Shown: in pieces, positions 37,916-47,326 of the stretch
Numbering within the stretch: position 1 is the first letter of the stretch
Layout: every line of letters starts with the position of its first letter
Notes under the pieces: model-generated
What the model saw: only the letters and a program-made list of their open reading frames with translations
What the model was told of the DNA's origin: nothing
The model's database searches: none
Made by a program: the position numbers and the translations under genes
Assembly (NCBI RefSeq): GCF_015291745.1
Contig: NZ_CP030059.1
Location: 558,001-622,000, forward strand
DNA from: Bradyrhizobium sp. CCBAU 53351
GTDB taxonomy: Bacteria; Pseudomonadota; Alphaproteobacteria; Rhizobiales; Xanthobacteraceae
Direction of reading: 5' to 3'
Length of the DNA stretch: 64,000 nt

Positions 37916-39759
37916 GCGGCGATCTCTCCGTGAACGCCGCCGAGATAGGCTTCCTGCACCGCGGCGTTGGACTTGATTTCTTCCGGTGTGCCCGAGACCA
38001 GCACGCGGCCTTCCTGCAGCACGGTGACGCGCTCGACCAGCTCGAACAGGGAATCCATGTCGTGGTCGATGATGATCATGGTGCGGCCGCGCGCGATCGA
38101 CTTCAGAAGCCTCACCGTCTCGACCCGTTCGCGCGGGCTCATGCCGGCGAGCGGCTCGTCGAGCAGCAGCAGGCGCGGCGAGGTCGCGAGCGCAAGCCCG
38201 ATCTCCAGCCGGCGTTTCTCGCCATAGGCGAGCTCGGAGACGGGCGTGTCGGCGCGGCGGGTGAGATTGACCAGTGCCAGCGTGTGCTCGACCTGCTCGG
38301 TCAGGCCCTTGACGCTCGAGAGCTTGCGGAACAAATCAAGCCGGAATTTTCCGCGCAGCTCTGCGAGCGCGGCGATCGTCAGGTTCTGGCGCACGGTGAG
38401 GCCGGTGAAGAGCTGGTTGACCTGGTAACTCTTGGTGAGCCCGAGCTGGCAAACCTCGGTGACCTTCAATCCCGTGATGTCGCGCCCCTCGAACACGATC
38501 CGGCCCGACGTCGGCGCGATCTCGCAGGTCAGCATCTTGAAGAAGGTCGACTTGCCGGCACCGTTGGGGCCGATGATGCCGCGCAGCTCGCCCTGATTGA
38601 CGCTGAAATCGATGTCGCTGTTGGCGACGAGGCCGCCATAGCGCTTGGTGAGACCGGTGGCCTTCAGGATCGGCCCGGAATAAGCGGGGTGCTCGACCTC
38701 CTTGGCCTGCATCGGCGCCGGCGCGGCTTGCGGTGTCGCCTCGGCGTCCGCAGCTTCCTGTTCAGTCTCGGCTTCCGTTCGCTGACGCTTGCCGGAGACG
38801 AGGCGGTAGAGATCGGCAAGTCCGCCAATGATGCCGCCGCGCAGGAAGCAGACCAGCAGCACGAACACGACGCCGAGCACCAGTTTCCAGGCCGCACCCA
38901 AGCCCAGCGCTGACTGCAGGAAATCCTGCAGGAACAGCCAGACGGTTGCGCCGACCAGAGGTCCGAACAGCGTGCCGCGGCCGCCGATGGCGGTCTGCAT
39001 CACCAGCTGGCCCGAGGTGTCGAAGGTGAAGGCGTCGGGCGGCATGAAGGCCTGGAGCACGCCGAGCAGGCCGCCGGCGAAGCCCGCATAGGCCGCTGCG
39101 ATCACGAAAGCCGTCAGCTTGTAGCCGTGGATGTTGTGGCCGACGGCGGTGGCGCGCAGCGGATTGTCCCGGATCGCGCTGAAAATGGCGCCGACCGGCG
39201 AGCGCACGATCCTGAGCGCGATGATGACGCCGATGAAGTAGCACAGCGCGATAAACTGATAGAGCGACCAGCCATTGGTGAAGTGAATGGTGGTGAGGCC
39301 GAGATCGAAGCTCGGCGTCGGCACGCCGGGCAGGCCGTTCTCGCCGCCGGTGAAGTCGGAGAGCGGATTGAACTCGACGAAGAAGAACACCTCCGCGATC
39401 GCCACGGTGATCATGGCGAAATAGATGCCGGTGCGGCGCAGGGCGATCAGGCCGATCAGATAGCCGGTCGCGGCCGCCGCGATCATGCCGATGATCAGCG
39501 CGCCGAGCACGTTGCCGAAGCCGGCACGGGTCAGAAGGTAGGCCGCGACGAAGCCGCCGGTGCCGTAGAAGGCGGACTGGCCGAACGACAACAGGCCGGT
39601 GAAGCCGAACAGGATGTCGAAGCCGAGGCCGAACAGGCCCCAGACCAGGATCCGGTTCACGGTGTTGGGCGCGAAGCCGAGATGAGGCAGCACGAAGGGA
39701 GCTGCGATCAATCCGATCGCGGTCAGGGTCTCGATCAGGAACGGGCGTTGCTTGAGCAT
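37912..39759 (-). CDS. Fused LivM permease and LivG ATPase
   Basis: 615 residues. Residues 1-320 are a LivM-type permease (FGLGFDILFGFTGLLSFGQSAFYGTGGF, LRIVRSPVGAIFSAIRDN). A 45-residue linker rich in Glu, Ala and Pro follows. From about 362 there is a LivG ATPase: IGPNGAGKSTFF (Walker A), SELAYGEKRRLEIGLAL (signature), LLLLDEPLAGMSP (Walker B) and the ending VQEAYLGG. Both halves look complete, so this is a true fusion and not a lost stop. The start ATG 39759 lies 11 bases after the livH stop. Confidence 0.92.
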   Translation of the reverse strand: MLKQRPFLIETLTAIGLIAAPFVLPHLGFAPNTVNRILVWGLFGLGFDILFGFTGLLSFGQSAFYGTGGFVAAYLLTRAGFGNVLGALIIGMIAAAATGYLIGLIALRRTGIYFAMITVAIAEVFFFVEFNPLSDFTGGENGLPGVPTPSFDLGLTTIHFTNGWSLYQFIALCYFIGVIIALRIVRSPVGAIFSAIRDNPLRATAVGHNIHGYKLTAFVIAAAYAGFAGGLLGVLQAFMPPDAFTFDTSGQLVMQTAIGGRGTLFGPLVGATVWLFLQDFLQSALGLGAAWKLVLGVVFVLLVCFLRGGIIGGLADLYRLVSGKRQRTEAETEQEAADAEATPQAAPAPMQAKEVEHPAYSGPILKATGLTKRYGGLVANSDIDFSVNQGELRGIIGPNGAGKSTFFKMLTCEIAPTSGRIVFEGRDITGLKVTEVCQLGLTKSYQVNQLFTGLTVRQNLTIAALAELRGKFRLDLFRKLSSVKGLTEQVEHTLALVNLTRRADTPVSELAYGEKRRLEIGLALATSPRLLLLDEPLAGMSPRERVETVRLLKSIARGRTMIIIDHDMDSLFELVERVTVLQEGRVLVSGTPEEIKSNAAVQEAYLGGVHGEIAA

Positions 39760-39770
39760 CGGGAAATCGC

Positions 39771-40646
39771 TTACTCGCGGCCCTGGACGCCGAGCAGGCC
39801 ATGCGGTCGCACCACGAGCACGAGCGTCATCGCCGCAAACAGCATCACATAGGCATAGCCGGGGTTGAACATGGAGGTGACGCTGATGATCTCGCCGGCG
39901 ATCAGGCCGCCGAGGATCGCGCCGGGGAACGAGCCGACGCCGCCGATCACCACCACCACGAAGGTCTGGACCAGGATGTCGTCGCCGATGCCCGGTGTCA
40001 GCGACACCACCGGCGCGTTGACGATGCCGGCAAAGCCGGCGGCCATCGCGCCGATGCCGAACACCACCATGAAGACGCGGTAGACGTTGATGCCGAGCGA
40101 ATCGACCATCACCGAATCCTCGATGCCGGCCCGCACGATCATGCCGAGCCGGGTCCGGTAGAGCACGATGAACAGCGCGCCGAGCGCGACCGCGACGATG
40201 CCGACCACGGCGAGGCGGTAGGTCGGATAGAACATGAAGCCGAGATTGGTGATGCCCTGGAACAGCGCCGGGGGCGGCACCAGCTGCGACTGGCTCGAGA
40301 AGGCCAGGCGCACGAGCTCGACGAAGCAGATGCCGAGCCCGAAGGTCACCAGCAACTGATCCTCGTGCGGGCGATGATAGAAGTGGCGGATGATGACGCG
40401 CTCCATGAGCACGCCCAGCAGCATCACGAACAGCGAGCCCGCGATGACGGCAAGGATGAACGATTCCGTGTACTGGTAGGCGACGAAGCCGGCATAGCCG
40501 CCGATCATGAACATCGCGCCGTGCGCGAGATTGAGCACGCCGAGCGTGCCGTAGATGATGGTCAGGCCGGAGCTGATCAATGCGAGCAAGGCGCCGAGCG
40601 CCAGCCCGTTGAAAAGCTGCGAGACGAGGTTGGGCCAACTGATCAT
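39771..40646 (-). CDS. livH: Branched-chain amino acid-type ABC permease LivH
   Basis: 291 residues from ATG 40646; a TTG at 40682 would add 12 residues. About eight membrane segments; the N-terminal QLFNGLALGALLALISSGLTIIYG and LNLAHGAMFMIGGY motifs are diagnostic of LivH. The cytoplasmic EAA-like loop includes DSLGINVYRVFMVVFGIGA. It forms the pore with the permease half of the fused protein. A terminator lies between the binding-protein gene and this gene. Confidence 0.93.
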   Translation of the reverse strand: MISWPNLVSQLFNGLALGALLALISSGLTIIYGTLGVLNLAHGAMFMIGGYAGFVAYQYTESFILAVIAGSLFVMLLGVLMERVIIRHFYHRPHEDQLLVTFGLGICFVELVRLAFSSQSQLVPPPALFQGITNLGFMFYPTYRLAVVGIVAVALGALFIVLYRTRLGMIVRAGIEDSVMVDSLGINVYRVFMVVFGIGAMAAGFAGIVNAPVVSLTPGIGDDILVQTFVVVVIGGVGSFPGAILGGLIAGEIISVTSMFNPGYAYVMLFAAMTLVLVVRPHGLLGVQGRE

Positions 40647-40680
40647 GAACTGGTCACTGTGCGGGGCGCGACGGAGAGTC

Positions 40681-40723
40681 AAAAAAGGTGACGCCGCAGG
40701 TGCTGGAAGCGACCTACGGCGTC
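40681..40723 (-). terminator. Terminator/attenuator between the binding-protein gene and livH
   Basis: GACGCCGCAGGT (40690-40701) pairs with ACCTACGGCGTC (40712-40723) except one position, with a 10-base loop. Read on the minus strand it is followed by six T (A-run 40681-40686), 20-60 bases after the binding-protein stop. It should end most transcripts there and let a fraction run into the permease genes, giving excess binding protein. Confidence 0.85.
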
Positions 40724-40740
40724 AGAGGAGTAGCGCGGGC

Positions 40741-42072
40741 TCAGCTATAGTCGCCGGGATGGCAGCCGAACGCGTCGGGCTTCTGCATCAGGCCTTCGCC
40801 GGGGACGATCTCGACCACGTCGTACCAGTCTTCCTTGTTCTTCATGTCCTTCTGCTGCTTGCCCTTCACGATCAGGACGGGACGGATGCACTGATGGTCC
40901 TCGGGACGGTAATGCACGTCGCCGACGAGCGAGGGGATCGTCTCGCCCTTCTCATAGGCCTTGATCACGTCGGGCGGGTTGAAGCTGCCGGCCTGCTCGC
41001 ACATGCGGGCCCAGTGCGCGAAGCTGACATAGGCGTTCTCGGCGCCCCATTCCGGTTTGTAGCCGTACTTCTTCTCGAAGGCCTCGTTGAACATCTTCGC
41101 CAGCGGGAACTTGTCCTCGATCGTCCACCAATAGTCGGTGGCGGCGTAGACGCCCTGCATCAGGCCGCCGGTCTCGCGCGCGATGAACGGCACCTGATAC
41201 GGGACCACCAGCTTCATCTTGTCGAGCACGCCGAACTGCTTGGCTTGCTGGGTCGACAGCACCGCGTCGTGACCCCAATTGACGTTGATCAAGACGTCCG
41301 CGCCGGAATTGGCGACGTTCAACAGGTAGGAGGAGTAATCCGGCGCGCCGAGCGGCGCGACCTGGTTGGTCACGGTGGTCCAGCCGGCGGTCGCAAGGAA
41401 GTCCTGCATCGACTTGGTGACGGTGTGGCCGTAGGTGTAGTCGGGCGTGAGGTACGCGGCCTTCTTGCCCTTGCCGAATTCCTTGACCATGACCGGACCG
41501 ATCGCCGCGGCGGCGGTCTGGCCGAAGAAGTTCTGGCGGAAGCCGTAGCGGACGCAGTCCTTGCCGGTGGTGTCGTTCGAGCCGGAGATGCCGCAGACGA
41601 AGATCACCTTCTCGCGTTGCGCGAGCTTGTTGAGCGCGACCGCGACGGCACTTGACGTGCCGCCGGTAATCATGATCGCCTTGTTCTCGCTGATGAAGCG
41701 CTGCTGCGCCTGCACCGCCTCGTTCGGCTTGGCGGCGGAATCCGCAACGCCGAACTTCAGTTCCTTGCCGAGCACGCCCTTGCTGGTCTTCGGCGAGATC
41801 TTCTTGATTAGCTCGTGACCGCTGTTGATGTGCTCGATCGCGAGTTGATAACCCTTGAGCTCGTCTTCACCTTGCACGGCGTAGGTGCCGGTGCGCGGCA
41901 CCGAGATTCCGATGAAGGCGGTGGAGCCCGAGACGCCCGCGGGATAGGAGCCGATCGGCTTGTCCTCGGCGAAGGCCGGCATCGCGGGCAGCACCGAGCC
42001 GCCGATGAGGCCCGCCGTGGTCTGGAGCAGGCCGCGGCGCGACAGGCCGCGGCGGATGAGATCGTCAGTCAT
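40741..42072 (-). CDS. ABC transporter substrate-binding protein, LivK/periplasmic type I
   Basis: 443 residues. The N-terminus LSRRGLLQTTAGLIGGS is a twin-arginine signal, cleaved after AFA. The mature part follows the type I periplasmic fold: FIGISVPRTGTYAVQGEDELKGYQLAIEHIN, TGGTSSAVAVALNKLAQREKVIFV-type ligand site, LTPDYTYGHTV. Such proteins bind amino acids, amides or related small molecules; the ligand is unknown. GGAGG lies about 10 bases before the ATG. It is the first gene of the uptake operon and is divergent from the alpha-CTD-like gene. Confidence 0.92.
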   Translation of the reverse strand: MTDDLIRRGLSRRGLLQTTAGLIGGSVLPAMPAFAEDKPIGSYPAGVSGSTAFIGISVPRTGTYAVQGEDELKGYQLAIEHINSGHELIKKISPKTSKGVLGKELKFGVADSAAKPNEAVQAQQRFISENKAIMITGGTSSAVAVALNKLAQREKVIFVCGISGSNDTTGKDCVRYGFRQNFFGQTAAAAIGPVMVKEFGKGKKAAYLTPDYTYGHTVTKSMQDFLATAGWTTVTNQVAPLGAPDYSSYLLNVANSGADVLINVNWGHDAVLSTQQAKQFGVLDKMKLVVPYQVPFIARETGGLMQGVYAATDYWWTIEDKFPLAKMFNEAFEKKYGYKPEWGAENAYVSFAHWARMCEQAGSFNPPDVIKAYEKGETIPSLVGDVHYRPEDHQCIRPVLIVKGKQQKDMKNKEDWYDVVEIVPGEGLMQKPDAFGCHPGDYS

Positions 42073-42261
42073 GATCGTTTCCTCCGAACGTCGTTCTTGT
42101 TTGCAGGCAAACACAACCCGTCCGGCGGCAACCGACCTCGATGGGTCTGCTCGCGCCGGGCACGTCACATCCGCGTGTAGCTCTTGGACCTAAACATTGC
42201 TTGTGAAGACCTTCTGTCAATTTCGCCTTTGGTCGAACGACCGAAATTATCACGTGAAAAC

Positions 42262-42278
42262 ATATCGGATCACGATAT
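42262..42278. promoter_or_regulatory. Palindrome ATATCG-N5-CGATAT in a divergent control region
   Basis: ATATCG (42262-42267) and CGATAT (42273-42278) form a perfect 17-base operator-like palindrome, in an AT-rich patch (about 42240-42290) unlike the surrounding sequence. It lies between the binding-protein gene and the alpha-CTD-like gene, just before the possible start at 42291. Confidence 0.5.
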
Positions 42279-42290
42279 ATATTAGTCTTT

Positions 42291-42941
42291 GTGAGTACGA
42301 AGCAGACGGGTTCGGCGAGGGACATGACGCGGCGGACGGTAGCAGCGGGCACGCGAAAGCGGCGGTCCTGGCCTCTGGAGACGGAGCCGCAGGAGCCGGC
42401 GTGGCCGGCGGCGGAGGGCAACGAACAACGCGCGGCACCGCCGTCCGGCGAAGCGGTTCGCGTCTCCGAACCTCGTCACAGGCCGATCGGCGAGCGGGGT
42501 CCGGCGGTCGGCTCCGTTCAGGCGAAGCGCCTGCCAGCTCCGATGAAGAAGCTGAGCGTACGCGCCCAGAACGTCCTCAAGGAGCTCGCGGTCGAACTGA
42601 CGGGCGAGCAGCCGCCGAAAGGAGCATGGTCGCCCTCGCGTGAACTGCTGCTGGCGCTGACAGCCGAGCGCCTCGCGACCGCGCGCAATTGCGGCCCTCA
42701 TACCATGCGGGAGATCGTCGACTGGGCGCAGGGCTGTGGCGTGACCATCAGTCCGGTGATCCCGGCCGGCGGCTCGCTGTCGCAGATGTGGGGTGAGCTG
42801 ATCGCCAGCGCGTCGGCCGGTAGCCTGACCAGCGCCGAGATCGCTGGTGCTCTGCAGCGCTCGATCCGGCGGAAGAGCGTCCGCATCCCGCTCGCATTTC
42901 AGGTCATCCTGGTGAAGATCCTGCTGTCCGGGTTCGAATAG
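42291..42941 (+). CDS. Orphan protein with RNA polymerase alpha-CTD-like segment
   Basis: 216 residues from GTG 42291, or 205 from ATG 42324, which has GAGGG just before it. Residues 1-85 are basic, Pro- and Arg-rich and look disordered. Residues about 86-155 resemble the alpha subunit C-terminal domain: LSVRAQNVLKEL, then LLLALTAERLATARNCGPHTMREIVDWAQGCGVTI, matching the helix-hairpin-helix pattern L...R..N.G..(S/T)..EI....G of that domain. The last 60 residues are an extra helical region of unknown type. Could bind DNA or transcription regulators; this is inference. Divergent from the ABC binding protein. No named family is recognised. Confidence 0.65.
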   Translation: MSTKQTGSARDMTRRTVAAGTRKRRSWPLETEPQEPAWPAAEGNEQRAAPPSGEAVRVSEPRHRPIGERGPAVGSVQAKRLPAPMKKLSVRAQNVLKELAVELTGEQPPKGAWSPSRELLLALTAERLATARNCGPHTMREIVDWAQGCGVTISPVIPAGGSLSQMWGELIASASAGSLTSAEIAGALQRSIRRKSVRIPLAFQVILVKILLSGFE

Positions 42942-43073
42942 GCATTCGGTTAATTGTGCATGTGCGGTACCGGCCCGGTTGGTTCCGAGGCTGCATCTTG
43001 CTACTTTGGACTAAGTCGCTCGCGTCCCCGGCTTGACAGTGTCGAGGCAGGGCGGCCAGGCACGGTCCAGGCG

Positions 43074-43544
43074 ATGCAGGCGCGGCGATCCAAGACGACG
43101 AAAACCACCCCGGGCTCGAACAGCCGTACGATGCGTGACGCCGATTACGCGGCGCTGGCGCAGTTTCGCTATCAGATCCGAAGCTTTCTGGCCTTCAGCG
43201 AGCAGGCGGCGGCGAACGAAGGATTGACGCCGACGCAGCACCAGGCACTGCTCGGCATCAAGGGCTTTGTCCGTCCGGGACCTGCGACGGTCGGCGATGT
43301 CGCGCGCTTCCTGCTGATCCGGCATCATTCCGCAGTCGAACTGGTCGACCGTCTGGCCAAGCTCGGGTTGGTCAGCAGGCTTGCCGATCCCAATGACGCC
43401 CGGCGCGTGCACCTCAATCTGACCAAGAAGGGTGAGCAGAAGCTCCGGGCACTCTCGCGGAAGAACCTCGAAGAGCTTCGCCATGCCGCGAGCCCGGCCT
43501 TGGGGCGTCTGCTGAAGTCGTTCCAGGATTCCGGCGAGACCTGA
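43074..43544 (+). CDS. MarR-family regulator
   Basis: 156 residues from ATG 43074; ATG 43131 is also possible. The winged helix is clear: EGLTPTQHQALLGIKGF, VGDVARFLLIRHHSAVELVDRLAKLGLVSR, and the wing DPNDARRVHLNLTKKGEQ. Residues before about 25 are basic and may be a tail. MarR proteins respond to small ligands or redox state. The target is not evident; the neighbours are the alpha-CTD-like gene on the same strand and convergent prfA. Confidence 0.87.
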   Translation: MQARRSKTTKTTPGSNSRTMRDADYAALAQFRYQIRSFLAFSEQAAANEGLTPTQHQALLGIKGFVRPGPATVGDVARFLLIRHHSAVELVDRLAKLGLVSRLADPNDARRVHLNLTKKGEQKLRALSRKNLEELRHAASPALGRLLKSFQDSGET

Positions 43545-43563
43545 TTCGCGGTGATCGCGCCTG

Positions 43564-44649
43564 TCAGGCCGCGACGCCTTGGGCGGCGAGCTGCGCGGCC
43601 TGGTGCTCGGTGGTCAATGCGTCGGTCAATTCGCCGAGCGCTTCGCCCGCGATCACCTGCGGCAGCTTGTAGAGCGTCAGGTTGATGCGGTGGTCGGTGA
43701 CGCGTCCTTGCGGGAAATTATAGGTGCGGATGCGCTCTGAGCGGTCGCCGGAGCCGACCTTCTCCTTGCGCTCGGCCGAGCGCGCGGCGTCGACGCGCTG
43801 CCGCTCGGCGTCGTAGATGCGCGAGCGCAGGATGTTCATGGCGGAGGCGCGGTTCTTATGCTGCGAGCGCGAGTCCTGCATCATCACGACGATGCCGGTC
43901 GGAATGTGGGTGATGCGGATCGCCGATTCGGTCTTGTTGACGTGCTGGCCGCCCGCGCCTTGCGCGCGCATGGTCTCGATGCGGAGGTCGTCGTTCTTGA
44001 TCTCGACGTCGACATCCTCGACCTCGGGCAGCACGGCAACGGTCGCCGCAGAGGTGTGAATGCGCCCCTGCGTCTCGGTGTCAGGCACGCGCTGCACGCG
44101 ATGCACGCCGGATTCGAACTTCAGCTTGGAGAACGCGCCGCGGCCCTGCACCTCTGCGATGATTTCCTTGTAGCCGCCCACGGTGCCTTCGCTGGCCGAG
44201 ATCACCTCGACCTTCCAGCCCTGCAGGGCAGCGAAGCGCTCGTACATCCGGAACAGGTCTCCGGCGAATAGCGAGGCCTCGTCGCCGCCGGTGCCGGCGC
44301 GGATTTCCAGCACCACGTTGCGATCGTCCATGGCGTCCTTGGGCAGCAGCGCCACGCGGATCTTCTGGACCAGCTCCTGGATCTTCGGTGCGAGCTCGTC
44401 GCGTTCGGCTTCCGCCATGCCGCGCATCTCGGCATCGGTTGCGGGATCGGCGATCAGCGCCTCGGTATCGGCGAGCTCCTTCACGGCGGAACGGTAGGCC
44501 TTCACCGCTTCGATCAGCGGCGTGATCTCGGCCAGCTCGCGCGTGACCTGCACGTAACGTTCGGAGGAGAGCTGCCCCAGCGATTCGGCCTCGAGAGAGG
44601 CATGATGTGCAAGGAGCACGTCCAGTTTGGCTTCGGGGAGTGACGACAT
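43564..44649 (-). CDS. prfA: Peptide chain release factor 1
   Basis: 361 residues, standard. It recognises UAA and [25 protein letters not shown] is the GGQ domain that triggers hydrolysis; the domain-2 region is [29 protein letters not shown] (here [14 protein letters not shown]), and the end domain is normal. It is downstream of ptsP on the same strand with 57 bases between. Its modifier prmC, normally next, is separated by about 7 kb. Confidence 0.97.
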   Translation of the reverse strand: MSSLPEAKLDVLLAHHASLEAESLGQLSSERYVQVTRELAEITPLIEAVKAYRSAVKELADTEALIADPATDAEMRGMAEAERDELAPKIQELVQKIRVALLPKDAMDDRNVVLEIRAGTGGDEASLFAGDLFRMYERFAALQGWKVEVISASEGTVGGYKEIIAEVQGRGAFSKLKFESGVHRVQRVPDTETQGRIHTSAATVAVLPEVEDVDVEIKNDDLRIETMRAQGAGGQHVNKTESAIRITHIPTGIVVMMQDSRSQHKNRASAMNILRSRIYDAERQRVDAARSAERKEKVGSGDRSERIRTYNFPQGRVTDHRINLTLYKLPQVIAGEALGELTDALTTEHQAAQLAAQGVAA

Positions 44650-44706
44650 CGGTTCAGTCTCAAATGGCGGAAAGAGGCGAGGCGGCGGGAGGCGGCGACA
44701 GGCCCG

Positions 44707-46974
44707 CTACAAGGCCAGGCCTTCGGCCTCGGCAAACTCCGTCAACTTCTGCCGGATCGAGACGCTGCCCGCCGGCGCGTCCAGGAGCGGGCCGAGCATG
44801 GCTTCGGCCTTCTTCGCATCGAGGTCGATCACCATGGCCTTGACCGGGCCGAGCGCGGTCGCCGACAGCGACAGCGAGCGATAGCCCAGCCCGATCAGCG
44901 CCAGCGCGCCGATCGGCTTGGAGGCCATCTCGCCGCAGAGCGAGAGCGACTTATTCGCCGCATGGCACTTGCGCGCGATCTCGCGCAGGGCGCGCAGGAT
45001 CGGCGCCGACATGGTGTCGAAGCGCTCGGACACTTTCGCGTTGCCGCGATCGACGGCGAACAGGAACTGGAACAGGTCGTTGGAGCCGACCGAGATGAAG
45101 TCGACTTTCCGCAAGAGCTCGTCGAGCTGGTAGAGCAGCGCGGGCACCTCGACCATGGTGCCGATGTCGATCCGTTCAGGCAGCGTGTGGCCGTGCTGGC
45201 GTAAGTAAGTGAGCTCGCGCTCGACCAGCGCCTTCGCCGAATCGAATTCGGCGACCTCCGAGATCATCGGGAACATGATGCGCAAGGCGCGGCCGCCGCC
45301 GGCGCGCAGCAGCGCGCGAATCTGGCCGCGCAACAGGCCGGGGCGATCGAGCCCGAGCCGGATCGCGCGCCAGCCGAGCGCGGGATTCTCCTCGATCACG
45401 GCTTCCATATAGGGCAGCGCCTTGTCGCCGCCGATGTCGAGGGTGCGGAAGGTGACGGGCTTGGGGCCGGCGGCATCCAGCACGGTGCGATAGAGCGCCA
45501 GCTGGTCGCTGGTGCGCGGCAGGCTCTGGCCCACCATGAATTGCAGCTCGGTGCGGAACAGGCCGATGCCGGCGCTGCCGGTGTCCTCGATATGCGGCAG
45601 GTCGATGGCAAGGCCTGCGTTGATCATCAGCTCGACCTTCTGGCCGTCCCTGGTGACGCAGGGCCGGTCGCGCAGCGCCAGATATTGCGCCTGGCGGCGG
45701 GCGCGGAAGCGCACGCGCTCGGCGAAGGCGGCTTCGACCTCCTGTGACGGGCGCACATAGATCGAGCCCGAGGTGCCGTCGACGATGATGGCGTCGCCGG
45801 GGTCGGCGATGCCGGGCGCGTTCGGCACTTCGCCGACCGCGGGAATTCCGAGCGCGCGCGCCACGATCGAGACGTGGGAGTTGGCGGTGCCCTCCTCCAG
45901 CACGATGCCGCGCAGGCGCTTGCGATCGTAGTCGAGCAGCGCCGCCGGGCCCATCGCGCGCGCGATGACGATCGCGTTGTCGGGCAGTTGCTCGCGCGAG
46001 GGCGCGTGGTCCTGGCCGACCAGCTGCCGCATCAGGCGGTAGCCGAGATCCTCGAGATCGTGCAGCCGGTCGCGCAAATAAGGGTCGGTCGAGCGCAGCA
46101 TGCGCGCGCGGGTGTCGGACTGCACGCGCTCGACCGCGGCTTCCGCGGTGAGGCCCGTGGCGACCGCCTCGTGCAGCTTGTGCGACCAGCCCTGGTCGTT
46201 GGCGAACATGCGATAGGCTTCCAGCACCTCGCGATGCTCGCCGCCCTCGGCGACGTCGCCGCGCTCCAGCATGCGGTCGAGATCGGCGCGCAGCTTGGCG
46301 AGCGCGGTGTCGAGCCGCTTGATTTCCTTCGGCAGGTCCTCGGCGATGTAGTCCTTGATGACGACGCGCGGCTCGTGCAGCACGACGTGGCCGAGCGCGA
46401 TGCCCTCCGACAGGATGGCGCCGACCTTCTGCGCGGAATGGCGCGCCGCCGGCTCCTGGCCCGGCTGGGCCAGCGCGGAGAGCTCGCCCGAGGCGATCAG
46501 CTCCGCCAGCACCATCGCGGTGGTCTGCAGCGCCTCGAGCTCTTCCTCGACGTAATTGCGCTTGGCGCGGTTCTGCACCACCAGCACGCCGAGCGTGTTG
46601 CCGGCCCGCAGGATCGGCACGCCGAGGAAGGAGTGATAGATTTCTTCGCCGGTCTCGGGGCGGAACGAGAAGGCCGGATGGCTCTGCGCATCGTTTAAGT
46701 TGAGCGGCGTCGCCTCGCTGGCGACGAGGCCGACCAGGCCCTCATGGGCGCTCAGCACCGTGTGGTGCACCGCCTCGCGGTTGAGGCCTTCTGTGGCGTA
46801 GAGCTCCAGCGTGTTGTCGATGCGCAGCACATAGACCGAGCACACCTCGGCCACCATGTTGGCGGCGATCAGCACCACGATCTTGTCCAGCCGCTCCTGG
46901 GCCGAGACCTGCTCCGCCATGGTTTCGCGGAGCCGTCTCAACAAGACGCGGGGACCTCCCGACGCGCTCCGCAT
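44707..46974 (-). CDS. ptsP: Phosphoenolpyruvate-protein phosphotransferase PtsP (EI-Ntr)
   Basis: 755 residues. It starts the nitrogen phosphotransferase chain, passing phosphate from PEP to NPr and then EIIA-Ntr, which regulates potassium, nitrogen and polymer metabolism. An N-terminal GAF domain (about 20-160; VCSVYVLRIDNTLELYATEGL, HSFLGVPIL) senses a ligand, likely glutamine as in related bacteria. The enzyme I part has the phospho-His367 in TANSHVSIVARALG, and the PEP-binding barrel has GIGLFRTELQFM and VGSNDLFQFLFAVDRGN. All parts are complete. Confidence 0.96.
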   Translation of the reverse strand: MRSASGGPRVLLRRLRETMAEQVSAQERLDKIVVLIAANMVAEVCSVYVLRIDNTLELYATEGLNREAVHHTVLSAHEGLVGLVASEATPLNLNDAQSHPAFSFRPETGEEIYHSFLGVPILRAGNTLGVLVVQNRAKRNYVEEELEALQTTAMVLAELIASGELSALAQPGQEPAARHSAQKVGAILSEGIALGHVVLHEPRVVIKDYIAEDLPKEIKRLDTALAKLRADLDRMLERGDVAEGGEHREVLEAYRMFANDQGWSHKLHEAVATGLTAEAAVERVQSDTRARMLRSTDPYLRDRLHDLEDLGYRLMRQLVGQDHAPSREQLPDNAIVIARAMGPAALLDYDRKRLRGIVLEEGTANSHVSIVARALGIPAVGEVPNAPGIADPGDAIIVDGTSGSIYVRPSQEVEAAFAERVRFRARRQAQYLALRDRPCVTRDGQKVELMINAGLAIDLPHIEDTGSAGIGLFRTELQFMVGQSLPRTSDQLALYRTVLDAAGPKPVTFRTLDIGGDKALPYMEAVIEENPALGWRAIRLGLDRPGLLRGQIRALLRAGGGRALRIMFPMISEVAEFDSAKALVERELTYLRQHGHTLPERIDIGTMVEVPALLYQLDELLRKVDFISVGSNDLFQFLFAVDRGNAKVSERFDTMSAPILRALREIARKCHAANKSLSLCGEMASKPIGALALIGLGYRSLSLSATALGPVKAMVIDLDAKKAEAMLGPLLDAPAGSVSIRQKLTEFAEAEGLAL

Positions 46975-47326
46975 GAACCGTCAATCTCCTCCGTCTGCCG
47001 GGCCCGGCGGTATCGGCCGGCGGCTGGCCCAAAATTCCAGAAAAACAACCAAATTGTTTGTCCGGCGCAGGCGCAAACCTTCGCTTGCACCGAATCAGCG
47101 GCCTGAACTGGGACACAGTTTGCGGCAGCCCACCCTGTTCGCCGTATAGCGAATTGGGGCTTGTTTTGCCAAGCAAAACGCCTGCCAAACGCGAAAGTGT
47201 GGACACCTCGGCGTTTGCTGCGACCGCTAAGAGAAAATTAGCCTAAGCGCGGTCTGGAACGTAAGAAGCGGTTTTCCGGAAAGACCATGCTCAGACAATA
47301 ACGGGAAGCGCGACCGTGGTCGCGCT
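46975..47326. other. 352-base gap between lysC and ptsP
   Basis: No gene is visible. The left end holds a hairpin GAAGCGCGACC (47305-47315) / GGTCGCGCTTC (47318-47328) that overlaps the lysC stop codon and may end lysC transcription, though the following T-run is weak. The remainder, with AT-richer stretches near 47040 and 47150-47180, probably contains the ptsP promoter. Confidence 0.55.

Noticed and set aside
39760..40638. N-terminal extension of the LivM-LivG frame
   Set aside because: This part overlaps livH in another frame and is Arg/Ala-rich; the LivM start at 39759 is clear.
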